A DNA stretch of 64,000 bases, taken from the NCBI RefSeq assembly GCF_900177645.1, contig NZ_FXAO01000001.1:832712-896711 (forward strand), in the 5' to 3' direction. Each line of letters begins with the position of its first letter. Position 1 is the stretch's first letter. The position numbers and the translations under genes are program-made. The DNA is from Arenibacter troitsensis. GTDB taxonomy: Bacteria; Bacteroidota; Bacteroidia; Flavobacteriales; Flavobacteriaceae. Of the stretch, positions 26,775 through 34,850 are shown piece after piece. The notes under the pieces were generated by a model. It saw nothing but the letters and a program-made list of their open reading frames with translations. It did not search any database and had not been told where the DNA came from.

Positions 26775-27834
26775 ATGGTTTTTTTAATGTGAAAAAAAAG
26801 GTTGTTCCTTTGTTTTCCTCCGATTTCAACGAAATTTCACCCTCGTATAAATCTACTATTTTTTTTACTAAAGCAAGACCAATACCAGTAGATTTACTAT
26901 CCGTATCCAATTTTTTGAACATTTCAAAAATACTGGATTGATGATTTTCCGGAATTCCCTTACCATTGTCGGTAATACTAAATTTCCAGTAGTCGCCTTG
27001 ATCTTTGGCCTTAATTTCAATAATCCCTTGTTCAATCTCCTCGGTAGCTGTTACTGCGTTGATAATTAAATTCATAAATAACTGCTCAATACGTTTTATT
27101 TCACAGAATAATATGGGCAGTGTGTCAGCGTATATAATATTTATATTTTTAGGGATATACAGCGTTTGTTTCAAATTGTCCAGTACCGATTTTAAGCTGA
27201 AAGAGACGTAATTTTCATTTGTGGTACCCATAGTGGCATGCTCTAAAATACCATCTATAAGCTTGTCCATTTTTTCAAGGTTTTGTGTAATCAGTGAACA
27301 GTTGATACTACTCTCCGGTGAGAATTTCCCTTTTTCATCTTCCAAAATCCAATTCATCAATGTACTGATATTTCTAATCGGTGATTTTAAATCGTGAGAC
27401 ACTATATGTGCATAATTGTTCAGTGATTCATTTTGGGTTTTTAAATCTTTTAATAAATTATCTTTTTCCATAGCCATATTTGCCACCTTTCTGGCCAGGT
27501 CACTTATATGTTTTGCAAGTTTTTCGGCATCAAACTCGTTTTCAGAGTTATAATCCAATTGGTTTTTATGTTCTAGATTGGCTTCCAGACTAGTTATTGC
27601 TTTTTCTAAAGAATTAAGGATGTGATTTTGTCGTTGGGCTTCATTTTCCAGCTCGCGATTGGCTGCATACAGTTCTTCAGAACTAATGGTAGTTGCTCTT
27701 TGCAACATGCTCAGTTTATCGTCATAATTTTCGTAGGACCTCTCAACAGCTGTTAAGAAAGGGTTTAGGGCATCATCCTCACTGAGGTTTTCCGATAGAT
27801 ACTTTTTGAGTTGTCTTTTGAGCAGGTTATGCAT
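26758..27834 (-). CDS. sensor histidine kinase without a recognisable input domain
   Basis: The 358-residue soluble protein has about 125 residues of charged coiled coil. Then comes HisKA with His147 (YAHIVSHDLKSPIRN) and a complete HATPase: N-box NLIINAVTA, G1 DNGKGIP and G2 STGIGLALVKKIVD. There are no membrane helices, PAS or GAF domains. It begins one base into the stop of the FIST gene (TAATG overlap), so the FIST protein is its likely sensory partner, as NosP-type FIST proteins are for their adjacent kinases. It overlaps the Hpt gene by 17 bases. Confidence 0.92.
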   Translation of the reverse strand: MHNLLKRQLKKYLSENLSEDDALNPFLTAVERSYENYDDKLSMLQRATTISSEELYAANRELENEAQRQNHILNSLEKAITSLEANLEHKNQLDYNSENEFDAEKLAKHISDLARKVANMAMEKDNLLKDLKTQNESLNNYAHIVSHDLKSPIRNISTLMNWILEDEKGKFSPESSINCSLITQNLEKMDKLIDGILEHATMGTTNENYVSFSLKSVLDNLKQTLYIPKNINIIYADTLPILFCEIKRIEQLFMNLIINAVTATEEIEQGIIEIKAKDQGDYWKFSITDNGKGIPENHQSSIFEMFKKLDTDSKSTGIGLALVKKIVDLYEGEISLKSEENKGTTFFFTLKKPYDRST

Positions 27835-28967
27835 TATTCGCTGAATAAGGTTAATGTCATGGTCTGATTGTGTAATTTACAGGTTTCTTGACCTTCAAAG
27901 GGAGCCATTTCACCATAGGAGTAGAATCCTGTAATTTTGGCGCTTGGGCCTATTACGGAAATAACCTCTTCAACCTCCTCTTCGGTTCGCTGATCCATCA
28001 CTAATTTTCTTCCAATACAGCTAACGAGCAATGCCAATTCGGGTTTATTTTTTCTATTTCGCATGGCTATTTTAGCTGCCAAATTAGCGCCGTTGGCAAT
28101 ATCATCTACAGTAGACATCATTAATTGAACTTTAGATCTCTCAGGTACGTCCCCGGCCAGAATCATGGCATTTTCCAATTCATCAATATTGAGTATGGTC
28201 CTAACAATGGGTTCGGAATCTCCTTGTGTTCTAACACTTAACGGATAGAGCAAGGCCGATTTAGGAAGTTCGGATGCTTTATTGCCCAAGTATTTTTTAT
28301 ATAGGTCCAATGCGGGCTTACCATCTAATTCATACAGGATGTTGTCCTTGGACTTTGTTATAATTCGCTCTGGTCCAAATGCAGTCCAACCTCCAAAGTT
28401 GGCACTAGTGATTTCCAAGGTGTCCCCATAGAAACCGATTGCGACCACCTGACCCTCTTTAGGGGGTTCGTTATATGATGATAAGGTAAGTTCAAATCGG
28501 TCATCATCACCACATAATCCTCCTGACAGGCCCACCTTACATAACTTGTTTATTTCCACACCATGAATCAGCGCGCTACCATTTACGGAACTGCCTTCTG
28601 AAACAATAAATAAATGCTGTAAACCCTCTTGTGAAAACTCGGACATAAGTTGTTGTCCCAAGCTTTTGTCATCGTTGCCAAAATCAACCACATTTTTGGC
28701 CTTAACAAGAAAAGTGCTTTTTTCAAATTCTATGGCTGTCAGAACCACAGTGCCATCATAGACATTGGCATCCATAATTTCACCAGAAGTAGTGCCAAAA
28801 ACAATATGTCCGTTTGGGAAAAGAGTTCTTACTTCCCTATATAGATCCTTATCCTGTAACATGTACCTATTTCCAAAAACAAGTACAAGTGGATTTTTTA
28901 GAACTTGTAGGTCTTGGATAAAATTGAAGGTTGAACCTTTCATTTTAATGGCCTGTAATATTTTCAT
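27834..28967 (-). CDS. FIST-domain protein (NosP-like sensor candidate)
   Basis: The 377-residue soluble protein has the FIST N domain (about 30-220; LFPNGHIVFGTTSGEI, GLSGGLCGDDDRF, VVAIGFYGD) and FIST C domain (about 225-365; ALLVSCIGRKLVM, then TGFYSYGEMAPF). FIST proteins bind small ligands, and the NosP subgroup binds heme and senses nitric oxide through an adjacent histidine kinase. The gene overlaps the upstream PAS kinase by 4 bases (ATGA) and the downstream kinase by one base. I cannot confirm a heme ligand from the sequence alone, so 'NosP-like' rests on domain type and on the H-NOX gene in the same operon. Confidence 0.9.
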   Translation of the reverse strand: MKILQAIKMKGSTFNFIQDLQVLKNPLVLVFGNRYMLQDKDLYREVRTLFPNGHIVFGTTSGEIMDANVYDGTVVLTAIEFEKSTFLVKAKNVVDFGNDDKSLGQQLMSEFSQEGLQHLFIVSEGSSVNGSALIHGVEINKLCKVGLSGGLCGDDDRFELTLSSYNEPPKEGQVVAIGFYGDTLEITSANFGGWTAFGPERIITKSKDNILYELDGKPALDLYKKYLGNKASELPKSALLYPLSVRTQGDSEPIVRTILNIDELENAMILAGDVPERSKVQLMMSTVDDIANGANLAAKIAMRNRKNKPELALLVSCIGRKLVMDQRTEEEVEEVISVIGPSAKITGFYSYGEMAPFEGQETCKLHNQTMTLTLFSE

Positions 28968-31345
28968 GTTACGGGTTGTTTGTTTTTAATTTTTTGAAGG
29001 GTAAAATGAAAATTAGTGCCAATCCCTACTTGGCTATCTATCCAAACACGTCCATTATAGCGATCTACAATTTTCTTTACGATAGACAATCCGATTCCGG
29101 AAGATCTTTCATTGGTACCGACAGATTGGAAAATCTCAAATATTTTTGTGTGATATTTTTCGGGAATACCTACTCCATTATCCTTTATTGTAAACTGCCA
29201 GTAGTTTTCAGTTTCCGAACATAAAACTTCCACCAGTCCCTTTTCTTTTTCTATATGTACTACGGCATTGCCAATAATATTCTGGAACAATTGGTGAATC
29301 TTTGTTTTGTCTGCCAAGACGGTTGGTAATTTTACAGGTACAGCAACGGTGACATGCTCTGGAATGTAAATACTATCGATTATATCTGACACCACGCAGT
29401 TTAGGTCAATATCGCTATTGACCAAATTGGAACTATTGGCAGTTGAATATTCCAAAATGCCGCTGATCAAATTGTCCATCAATTCTATTTTGTCCTGCAT
29501 CAATTGCAGATTTTTTTGTCCTGCTTCATCCAAGACCTCCCTGTAGTCTTCTAGCATCCATGTAGACAAGGCCATGATACTTCGCAATGGTGATTTTAAA
29601 TCATGTGAGACTATATGGGCGTACTCTTGTAATCCTTTATTACTGTTTTCCAATTCCTTGACCAATTCTAATTTTTCCAATTGCAACAGTTTTTGTTCTG
29701 TAATATCCAAGTGTATGCCGATAGACCCTATAATGGCACCAGACTCATTATATCTTGGAGCCCCACTGATCATCCAATGCTTTAACGACCCATTTTTATC
29801 CCTTACCTCTATTTCATAGGAATCTGACTTTCCTTCTAGCCTTTTTTGGTTTTTTTCGTTTATTATAGTGTTGTCCGTAATATTGATGACCTCTTTTGCT
29901 TTTTTTCCTAATAGTTCCTGTTCGGAGTAGGCGCTCATTTGGCAGAAACTTTGGTTTACCATTTGAATAATATCGTCATTGTCTACTTCAATAAGTCCTA
30001 GATTCATGTTAGCAATAATACTACTGTATTTCTCCCTTTGTGCTTCCAAAGTTCTATTGTAATTTCTACTAAGTGTCACGTCTTGGTATGTCCAAAGGTG
30101 TCCTTTGTATTCCCCATTATTAAAGATAGGGATATAATCGCGCTCCAGGATTCTGCCATCTACCATTTCCAGTTCGTCTGAGACCACCATAACTTGATCG
30201 CTAAGAATTTTTTCAATTCTTGCCACGAAGGAGTCTGGGTTTTTAAAAAGTGACTTATTTTGCTCGGCCGCATCAACACAATCGGCCCCTATCAGCTGCT
30301 CTGGTGAGGCGGGTATTTGAAAAAGGTCACAAAAAAGTTGATTGGTAAGTGAGATTTTTCGATCTTCATTTTCCAGGAGCACCCCGGTCTGTAGGTTTAG
30401 TATAAGTGTAGAAAGTCGGTTTTCGGAGGCCTTTAACTTTTCCTCCGCTTTCATTTCCTTGGTAATGTCTTCTATGGTAGTTACTTGAAATTCTACTTCA
30501 TTTTGGTTATTTCTTACGGCGCTTATATGGGTTTTGGCATACAAATGGCTACCATCTTTTCGTAAGTATTTTCTAATACATGAAAAATTATCAATTTCTC
30601 CATCATTCATTTTAACCAGTTTGTCCGTCGAATCCAAGGAATCAACAGGTTCGGAAATATCCTTAATGGTTTGATTTTTGAGCTCATTGGTCGAGTACCC
30701 AAGGAGGTTGCAAAAACTAGGGTTTGCCTTTATGATTTTTCCTTTAACGGTTAATGCAATGCCAAGAGGTGAATTTTCAACTATGATATTAAGTTGTTTT
30801 TTTTGCTCTGCCAACAAATGTTTTATTTCTGTTTCTTGGCTAATATCTCTTATAATTCCCTGGGCCGCAATGGGTTTTCTGTCCTGGTCGTAAATAAGGC
30901 TACTGTTTATCTGAACATATCTTTCCTCCTTATTTTTAAGTATGATTTTTGCCCTATAATTTTTGATTGTCCCTGCTTTTATCAATATCTGGAAAGATTC
31001 CTTGGTATAGTCCAAGTAATCTTTATGTACCAGTTGTGTTAAGTTAACAGGTTCTACTGTATGGTCATAACCCAGAAACTCTTTGGCAGAAAGGTTCATA
31101 TTTATGACATTGGCCTTAAGGTCCATGATTACATAGGGATCAATTATGTCCAGAAAGGAGCCATTTAGGGCCGCAGTTTTTTTATTTAATAAACTTTCTA
31201 GTTTATGATTTGCCTGTTTTAAATGGAAGGAGGTATCGTAGAGTTCCTTGGATTTGATTTCCAAGATTTTTTCGGCCTGTATGCGTGCTTTTTTCTGTCG
31301 CTCCAAAGCCTTTTTGAGAAGGATTATTTCTTGTTTACTATCCAT
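28964..31345 (-). CDS. multi-PAS sensor histidine kinase (H-NOX partner candidate)
   Basis: This soluble kinase has an N-terminal coiled coil (about 5-65) and four PAS regions (about 70-175, 188-300, 315-430 and 445-555, in the numbering of the longer frame). HisKA follows with His586 (YAHIVSHDLKSPLRS) and then a complete HATPase (DNGVGIP, SSGIGLSIVKKIVD). I chose the second Met, at 31345, giving 793 residues. That start, MDSKQEIILLKKALERQKK, fits relatives and gives an ATGGATAG overlap with the H-NOX stop; the frame is open to 31360. No receiver domain is present. Overlap with an H-NOX gene is the usual arrangement for H-NOX-regulated kinases. Confidence 0.92.
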   Translation of the reverse strand: MDSKQEIILLKKALERQKKARIQAEKILEIKSKELYDTSFHLKQANHKLESLLNKKTAALNGSFLDIIDPYVIMDLKANVINMNLSAKEFLGYDHTVEPVNLTQLVHKDYLDYTKESFQILIKAGTIKNYRAKIILKNKEERYVQINSSLIYDQDRKPIAAQGIIRDISQETEIKHLLAEQKKQLNIIVENSPLGIALTVKGKIIKANPSFCNLLGYSTNELKNQTIKDISEPVDSLDSTDKLVKMNDGEIDNFSCIRKYLRKDGSHLYAKTHISAVRNNQNEVEFQVTTIEDITKEMKAEEKLKASENRLSTLILNLQTGVLLENEDRKISLTNQLFCDLFQIPASPEQLIGADCVDAAEQNKSLFKNPDSFVARIEKILSDQVMVVSDELEMVDGRILERDYIPIFNNGEYKGHLWTYQDVTLSRNYNRTLEAQREKYSSIIANMNLGLIEVDNDDIIQMVNQSFCQMSAYSEQELLGKKAKEVINITDNTIINEKNQKRLEGKSDSYEIEVRDKNGSLKHWMISGAPRYNESGAIIGSIGIHLDITEQKLLQLEKLELVKELENSNKGLQEYAHIVSHDLKSPLRSIMALSTWMLEDYREVLDEAGQKNLQLMQDKIELMDNLISGILEYSTANSSNLVNSDIDLNCVVSDIIDSIYIPEHVTVAVPVKLPTVLADKTKIHQLFQNIIGNAVVHIEKEKGLVEVLCSETENYWQFTIKDNGVGIPEKYHTKIFEIFQSVGTNERSSGIGLSIVKKIVDRYNGRVWIDSQVGIGTNFHFTLQKIKNKQPVT

Positions 31346-31880
31346 TTTGAATAATATCAAATTTCACTTCGGTACCGTCTGCCTTTAATAGTTCATAGGA
31401 AACTTGGGCAGATCCATTATAGTGTTCAAAACATTTTTCTATAAGACCATGGGCCAAACGATATAAACCCCTGGAGGAGGAATATATCATAGAAATGGAG
31501 GTGTCTGTTTTTTCCAATATTTTAAATGTGGGTAACTCAGCTTCTGGATACAATTTTTGAACATGGACATGTATATGGTCTTCAATCGAATAAAGAAGCC
31601 CTAATGGATTGTTATAGCTTTGAATTACTTCAGGATGTGCCTTGCCCAGACTGGTAAATAAATAACGACCAAAAGAAAAGATCAAAGTATTGGAATCTAC
31701 GCCTACATTATTGCTCAAACTTTTAATTAAAGCAACCATTTCATTAAAATCATAGGTGCCAACCGAAGTATAGATGCCTTCGGAGGGTAAATCGCATTCG
31801 TCTATGATGGCGTCTACCACTGCTAAACCGAATTCGGATTCCACCATTTCCAAAAATTCTGTAAATACAATTCCTTTCAT
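31338..31880 (-). CDS. H-NOX (heme-nitric oxide binding) sensor protein
   Basis: This 180-residue protein matches the full H-NOX fold length. Aligned by eye to Thermoanaerobacter H-NOX, the proximal heme His is His104 (HIHVHVQKLYP) and the heme-distorting Pro is Pro117. The propionate-binding YxSxR motif is Tyr133-Ser135-Arg137 in IYSSSRGLY. The position of the oxygen-stabilising distal Tyr140 is Leu142 here, which predicts selective NO (or CO) binding rather than O2. It starts MKGIVFTEFLEMVESEFG, as the family does. It overlaps the multi-PAS kinase gene and lies 74 bases after a CheY gene. H-NOX proteins typically tune an adjacent kinase that controls biofilm or motility. Confidence 0.93.
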   Translation of the reverse strand: MKGIVFTEFLEMVESEFGLAVVDAIIDECDLPSEGIYTSVGTYDFNEMVALIKSLSNNVGVDSNTLIFSFGRYLFTSLGKAHPEVIQSYNNPLGLLYSIEDHIHVHVQKLYPEAELPTFKILEKTDTSISMIYSSSRGLYRLAHGLIEKCFEHYNGSAQVSYELLKADGTEVKFDIIQNG

Positions 31881-31954
31881 TTTTTAGGTTTTGATCAAAT
31901 GTAGGAAAACGATTACTTATGGAAAATAAATTGTTGTGAATCCCGTGAAATCTG

Positions 31955-32356
31955 TTATGCCTTAACAAGTTCATTAATATCCCAATATTCCAATACTTTT
32001 TTTAATTTATCCTCGTAATCCTCATATTTTAAGGGTTTTAGAATGTATCCGGCTATTCCAATTCTATAGCATTCCAATAAATCGGCCCTATTTTGCGATG
32101 TTGTTAAAACAATAGTTGGGAGGTATCTAAAGTTTACGTCCGCCTTAAGTATTTTTAAGAATTCGATCCCGTTCATTCTAGGCATATTGAGATCCAATAA
32201 AATAAGATCTGGCAATGGGGAATTGGAATTTAAAACGGTGAGGGCTTCCTCACCATTTTTGGCTTCTATAATATTATGTTTTAAACCAAGCTTAACCGTA
32301 GTTCTTTGAAGTTTCATGGTTTCTATAGCATCATCTTCAATAAATAGAATATTCAT
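31955..32356 (-). CDS. single-domain response regulator (CheY-like)
   Basis: The 133-residue receiver has Glu7-Asp8-Asp9, phospho-acceptor Asp55 (LLDLNMPRMNG), Thr85-Thr86 and Lys107-Pro108. No output domain follows. It is the first gene of the leftward operon, directly behind the repeat promoter at 32381-32450. It could be a phosphate sink, or the missing receiver in a kinase to REC to Hpt to LytTR relay, since neither operon kinase has one. Confidence 0.9.
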   Translation of the reverse strand: MNILFIEDDAIETMKLQRTTVKLGLKHNIIEAKNGEEALTVLNSNSPLPDLILLDLNMPRMNGIEFLKILKADVNFRYLPTIVLTTSQNRADLLECYRIGIAGYILKPLKYEDYEDKLKKVLEYWDINELVKA

Positions 32357-32380
32357 TTTAAGTCGTATTACCGTTAATTA

Positions 32381-32450
32381 CAAATAACCGAATAATAGAT
32401 TGTAATAATTCCCTACTTTAGGTGAATGGACATTTTGTGTAGACCAGTGG
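32381..32450 (-). promoter_or_regulatory. LytTR-type direct repeat and -7 element of the H-NOX operon
   Basis: TTTAGGTGAATGG (32417-32429) and TGTAGACCAGTGG (32438-32450) lie at 21-bp pitch. A further partial copy, GATAGACCATTTA, begins at 32480, exactly 42 bp beyond the second. The leftward -7-like box GTTATTTG (32388-32381) is 28 bases from the repeat; it matches TTTG of the consensus but not the initial TA. The operon's last gene is a LytTR regulator, so this suggests autoregulation. Confidence 0.68.
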
Positions 32451-32496
32451 TCCTTATGGTACGCCATTTGTATTTTGATGATAGACCATTTAATTT

Positions 32497-33579
32497 TCAA
32501 AACAAACCGTCCAATCTTTTTTTGGCTATGGCCATCTGTGAAATTTCTCCGAGAAGGGTTACGCCGTCAATTAGTTTTGCAAAACGTGGATCTTGTGTAA
32601 ATCCCTTTTTGTAGCGGTAGAATATTTGTTGTATGATCACCGCTATTTTGAATAATCCATAAACGTAGTAAAAGATAATATTAGTTACTTCCTGTCCACT
32701 TTTAAGGGAATATTGATGCACCACTTCTTCCCGAGATAGGTTCCCTCGCAGATTTGTAGGGGTAAGGTTCAATGCCTTCATAAAGTCGGGGTCATTAGGA
32801 TTTACCCAATATCCCAGAGTGGTTCCCAGATCCATCAACGGATTTCCTATCGTGGCCATTTCCCAATCCAGAACCGCATTTACTTTGGTCCAATCCTGGG
32901 GGTCCAGTATCAAATTGTCGTATTTAAAATCGTTATGGATCAGGGAATAGTTTTTGGGTTCTTTGGGCGTATTTTGGCCCAACCATTTGGCCGCAGCTTC
33001 AATTTTGGGTATTTCATCGGTTTTGGATTTGTAATATCGTTTGGTCCAGCCTTCAATTTGTCGTTGCATATATCCTTCAGGTTTACCAAAATTATCTAGG
33101 CCAATATCCTTAACATTGAGCTGATGAAGATCAACAAACGTATCTACAAAACTGTTGGATATGCCTTGCATCTCTGCCGTGGACGGAATCATCCCTTCAG
33201 GCATTTTTGCCCTTAGAATTACTCCTTCCACCCGTTCCATAAGGTAGAAGGGGCAACCTAAAACAGTATTGTCCTCACAATAAAGTATTGGCTTAGGCAC
33301 TTTGGTATAGGAAGGTTTTAAGGCCGATAATATATCGAATTCACGCTTCATGTCGTGTCCGGATTTTATATTGGCCCCTATGGGCGGCCTTCGCAATACA
33401 TATTCACTTTTCCCAATTTGCAGCAGATATGTTAGGTTGGAATAACCACTTGGGAATTGGGCTATATTTATATCCCCATCAATTTCAAAGAAATGGTTCA
33501 AATAGGATTTCAAATTACCCACTCCCAATTCCTCGCCTTTGCGAACCTTGGTTGATTTATCGTTCCATATGTTCAACAT
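32497..33579 (-). CDS. APH/ACAD10-like phosphotransferase
   Basis: The 360-residue protein belongs to the aminoglycoside phosphotransferase-like fold used in acyl-CoA metabolism (N-terminal part of ACAD10/11). The ATP-site strand EYVLRRPPIG, the catalytic loop SLIHNDFKYDNLIL and the metal-binding VLDWEMATIGNPLMD are present. It lies 5 bases downstream of the acyl-CoA dehydrogenase gene; ACAD10/11 fuse these same two activities in animals. The proposed role is phosphorylation of 4-hydroxyacyl-CoA before dehydration. It is not an antibiotic-resistance gene as far as the sequence shows. Confidence 0.87.
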   Translation of the reverse strand: MLNIWNDKSTKVRKGEELGVGNLKSYLNHFFEIDGDINIAQFPSGYSNLTYLLQIGKSEYVLRRPPIGANIKSGHDMKREFDILSALKPSYTKVPKPILYCEDNTVLGCPFYLMERVEGVILRAKMPEGMIPSTAEMQGISNSFVDTFVDLHQLNVKDIGLDNFGKPEGYMQRQIEGWTKRYYKSKTDEIPKIEAAAKWLGQNTPKEPKNYSLIHNDFKYDNLILDPQDWTKVNAVLDWEMATIGNPLMDLGTTLGYWVNPNDPDFMKALNLTPTNLRGNLSREEVVHQYSLKSGQEVTNIIFYYVYGLFKIAVIIQQIFYRYKKGFTQDPRFAKLIDGVTLLGEISQMAIAKKRLDGLF

Positions 33580-33584
33580 AGCGC

Positions 33585-34763
33585 TTAAATTCTGTATTCT
33601 TTTAAAATTTGTCTGGCCAAGCTGCTCATATGCACCTCGTCCGCCCCATCATAAATTCGGGCAGCCCGCTCCTGTCTATAGTAGAAGGCCAGGATGGTGT
33701 CGTCTGTTAGGCCCAAGGCACCATGGACCTGAATTGCCCTGTCTACCACCTTTTGTAGGACGTTGGCACAGTAAAATTTAATGATGGAAATTTCCTTTCG
33801 GGTCTTATAGGCACCCTGAGAATCAATTTTTTTTGCGGCATCCTGGATTAATAATCTTGCAGCATTAATTTCGGCCCTGGATTCGGCTATCCAGTTTTGA
33901 ACGGTCTGTTTATCGGCCAATGTCTTACTATGTGCCAATTCCCGGGATATGGCCCGCTGACACATGAGATCAAAAGATCGTTCGCAAATACCCATCCATC
34001 GCATGCAATGGTGAATACGTCCCGGGCCCAACCTTTTTTGGGCAATGGTAAATCCTTCTCCATCTCCTCCAAGGACATTGGTCAATGAGACTTTTACATT
34101 ATGGAATTTAATTTCGGAATGACTCTCCCAGCCATTACCGGTATGACCCATAACGGGAATGTTTCTAATGAATTCAATACCAGTGGTATTGGTGGGGATA
34201 ATAACCTGACTAGCCTTTTTATGCGCTTCTGTTGCCTCTGGATTGGTTATCAACATTACAATGGCAAAGGTGGCCCCATCAAAACCTGTCGTAAACCATT
34301 TATGGCCGTTTATTATATAGTTGTCATCTTTTTTAAAGGCCATTGTGCCCATATTTACGGGATTGGAGCCAGCAAAATCCGGTTCGGTCATGGCGAAACA
34401 ACTTCTAATATCGCCCGCTAGAAGAGGGTAGAGATATGCCTCTTTTTGTTCTTTGGTTCCGAATTCGATCAATATTTCCATGTTGCCGGCGTCAGGGGCC
34501 TGACAATTAAAACAGTAATGTCCGTAGGGACTGGCACCCAAAATTTCGCTTATTTCCCCATGCTGGGTATTGGATAGTCCTAAACCCCCGTATTCCTTTG
34601 GAATCTGAGGTAGCCAAAGTCCAATATCCTTTACTTTTTGGCGGAGTTCATTGAGTTTTGGAAGTTTTTCATCCCAGCTACAATTTAAAATCCAGGGTTC
34701 CAAAGGAAAAAGTTCCTCCTTAACAAAGGCCTTTATCCTTTTTTTTATATCGTCGAAATTCAT
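33585..34763 (-). CDS. acyl-CoA dehydrogenase (ACAD10/11-like)
   Basis: This is a 392-residue FAD flavoenzyme that introduces the alpha-beta double bond into acyl-CoA. The FAD-contact region CFAMTEPDFAGSNPVNMGT, the substrate/arginine segment GPGRIHHCMRWMG and the C-terminal QVHGALGLTDDTILAFYYR, then ARIYDGADEVH, match the ACAD10/11 branch. The branch uses DG-x-DEVH where short-chain enzymes have YEGT. It is second to last in a leftward unit of five catabolic genes. Confidence 0.92.
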   Translation of the reverse strand: MNFDDIKKRIKAFVKEELFPLEPWILNCSWDEKLPKLNELRQKVKDIGLWLPQIPKEYGGLGLSNTQHGEISEILGASPYGHYCFNCQAPDAGNMEILIEFGTKEQKEAYLYPLLAGDIRSCFAMTEPDFAGSNPVNMGTMAFKKDDNYIINGHKWFTTGFDGATFAIVMLITNPEATEAHKKASQVIIPTNTTGIEFIRNIPVMGHTGNGWESHSEIKFHNVKVSLTNVLGGDGEGFTIAQKRLGPGRIHHCMRWMGICERSFDLMCQRAISRELAHSKTLADKQTVQNWIAESRAEINAARLLIQDAAKKIDSQGAYKTRKEISIIKFYCANVLQKVVDRAIQVHGALGLTDDTILAFYYRQERAARIYDGADEVHMSSLARQILKEYRI

Positions 34764-34850
34764 TTGATTTGCTTTTTGGAAGGTTTAGTCTTCATATATT
34801 ACCGGCTGGGGAAATGTTTTAATTTAGGTAGCAGTACCATTAACAAAGTA

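Noticed and set aside
32497-33579. Aminoglycoside resistance from the APH-fold gene
   Set aside because: Its neighbours and ACAD10-like motifs indicate acyl-CoA metabolism; nothing points to antibiotic modification.
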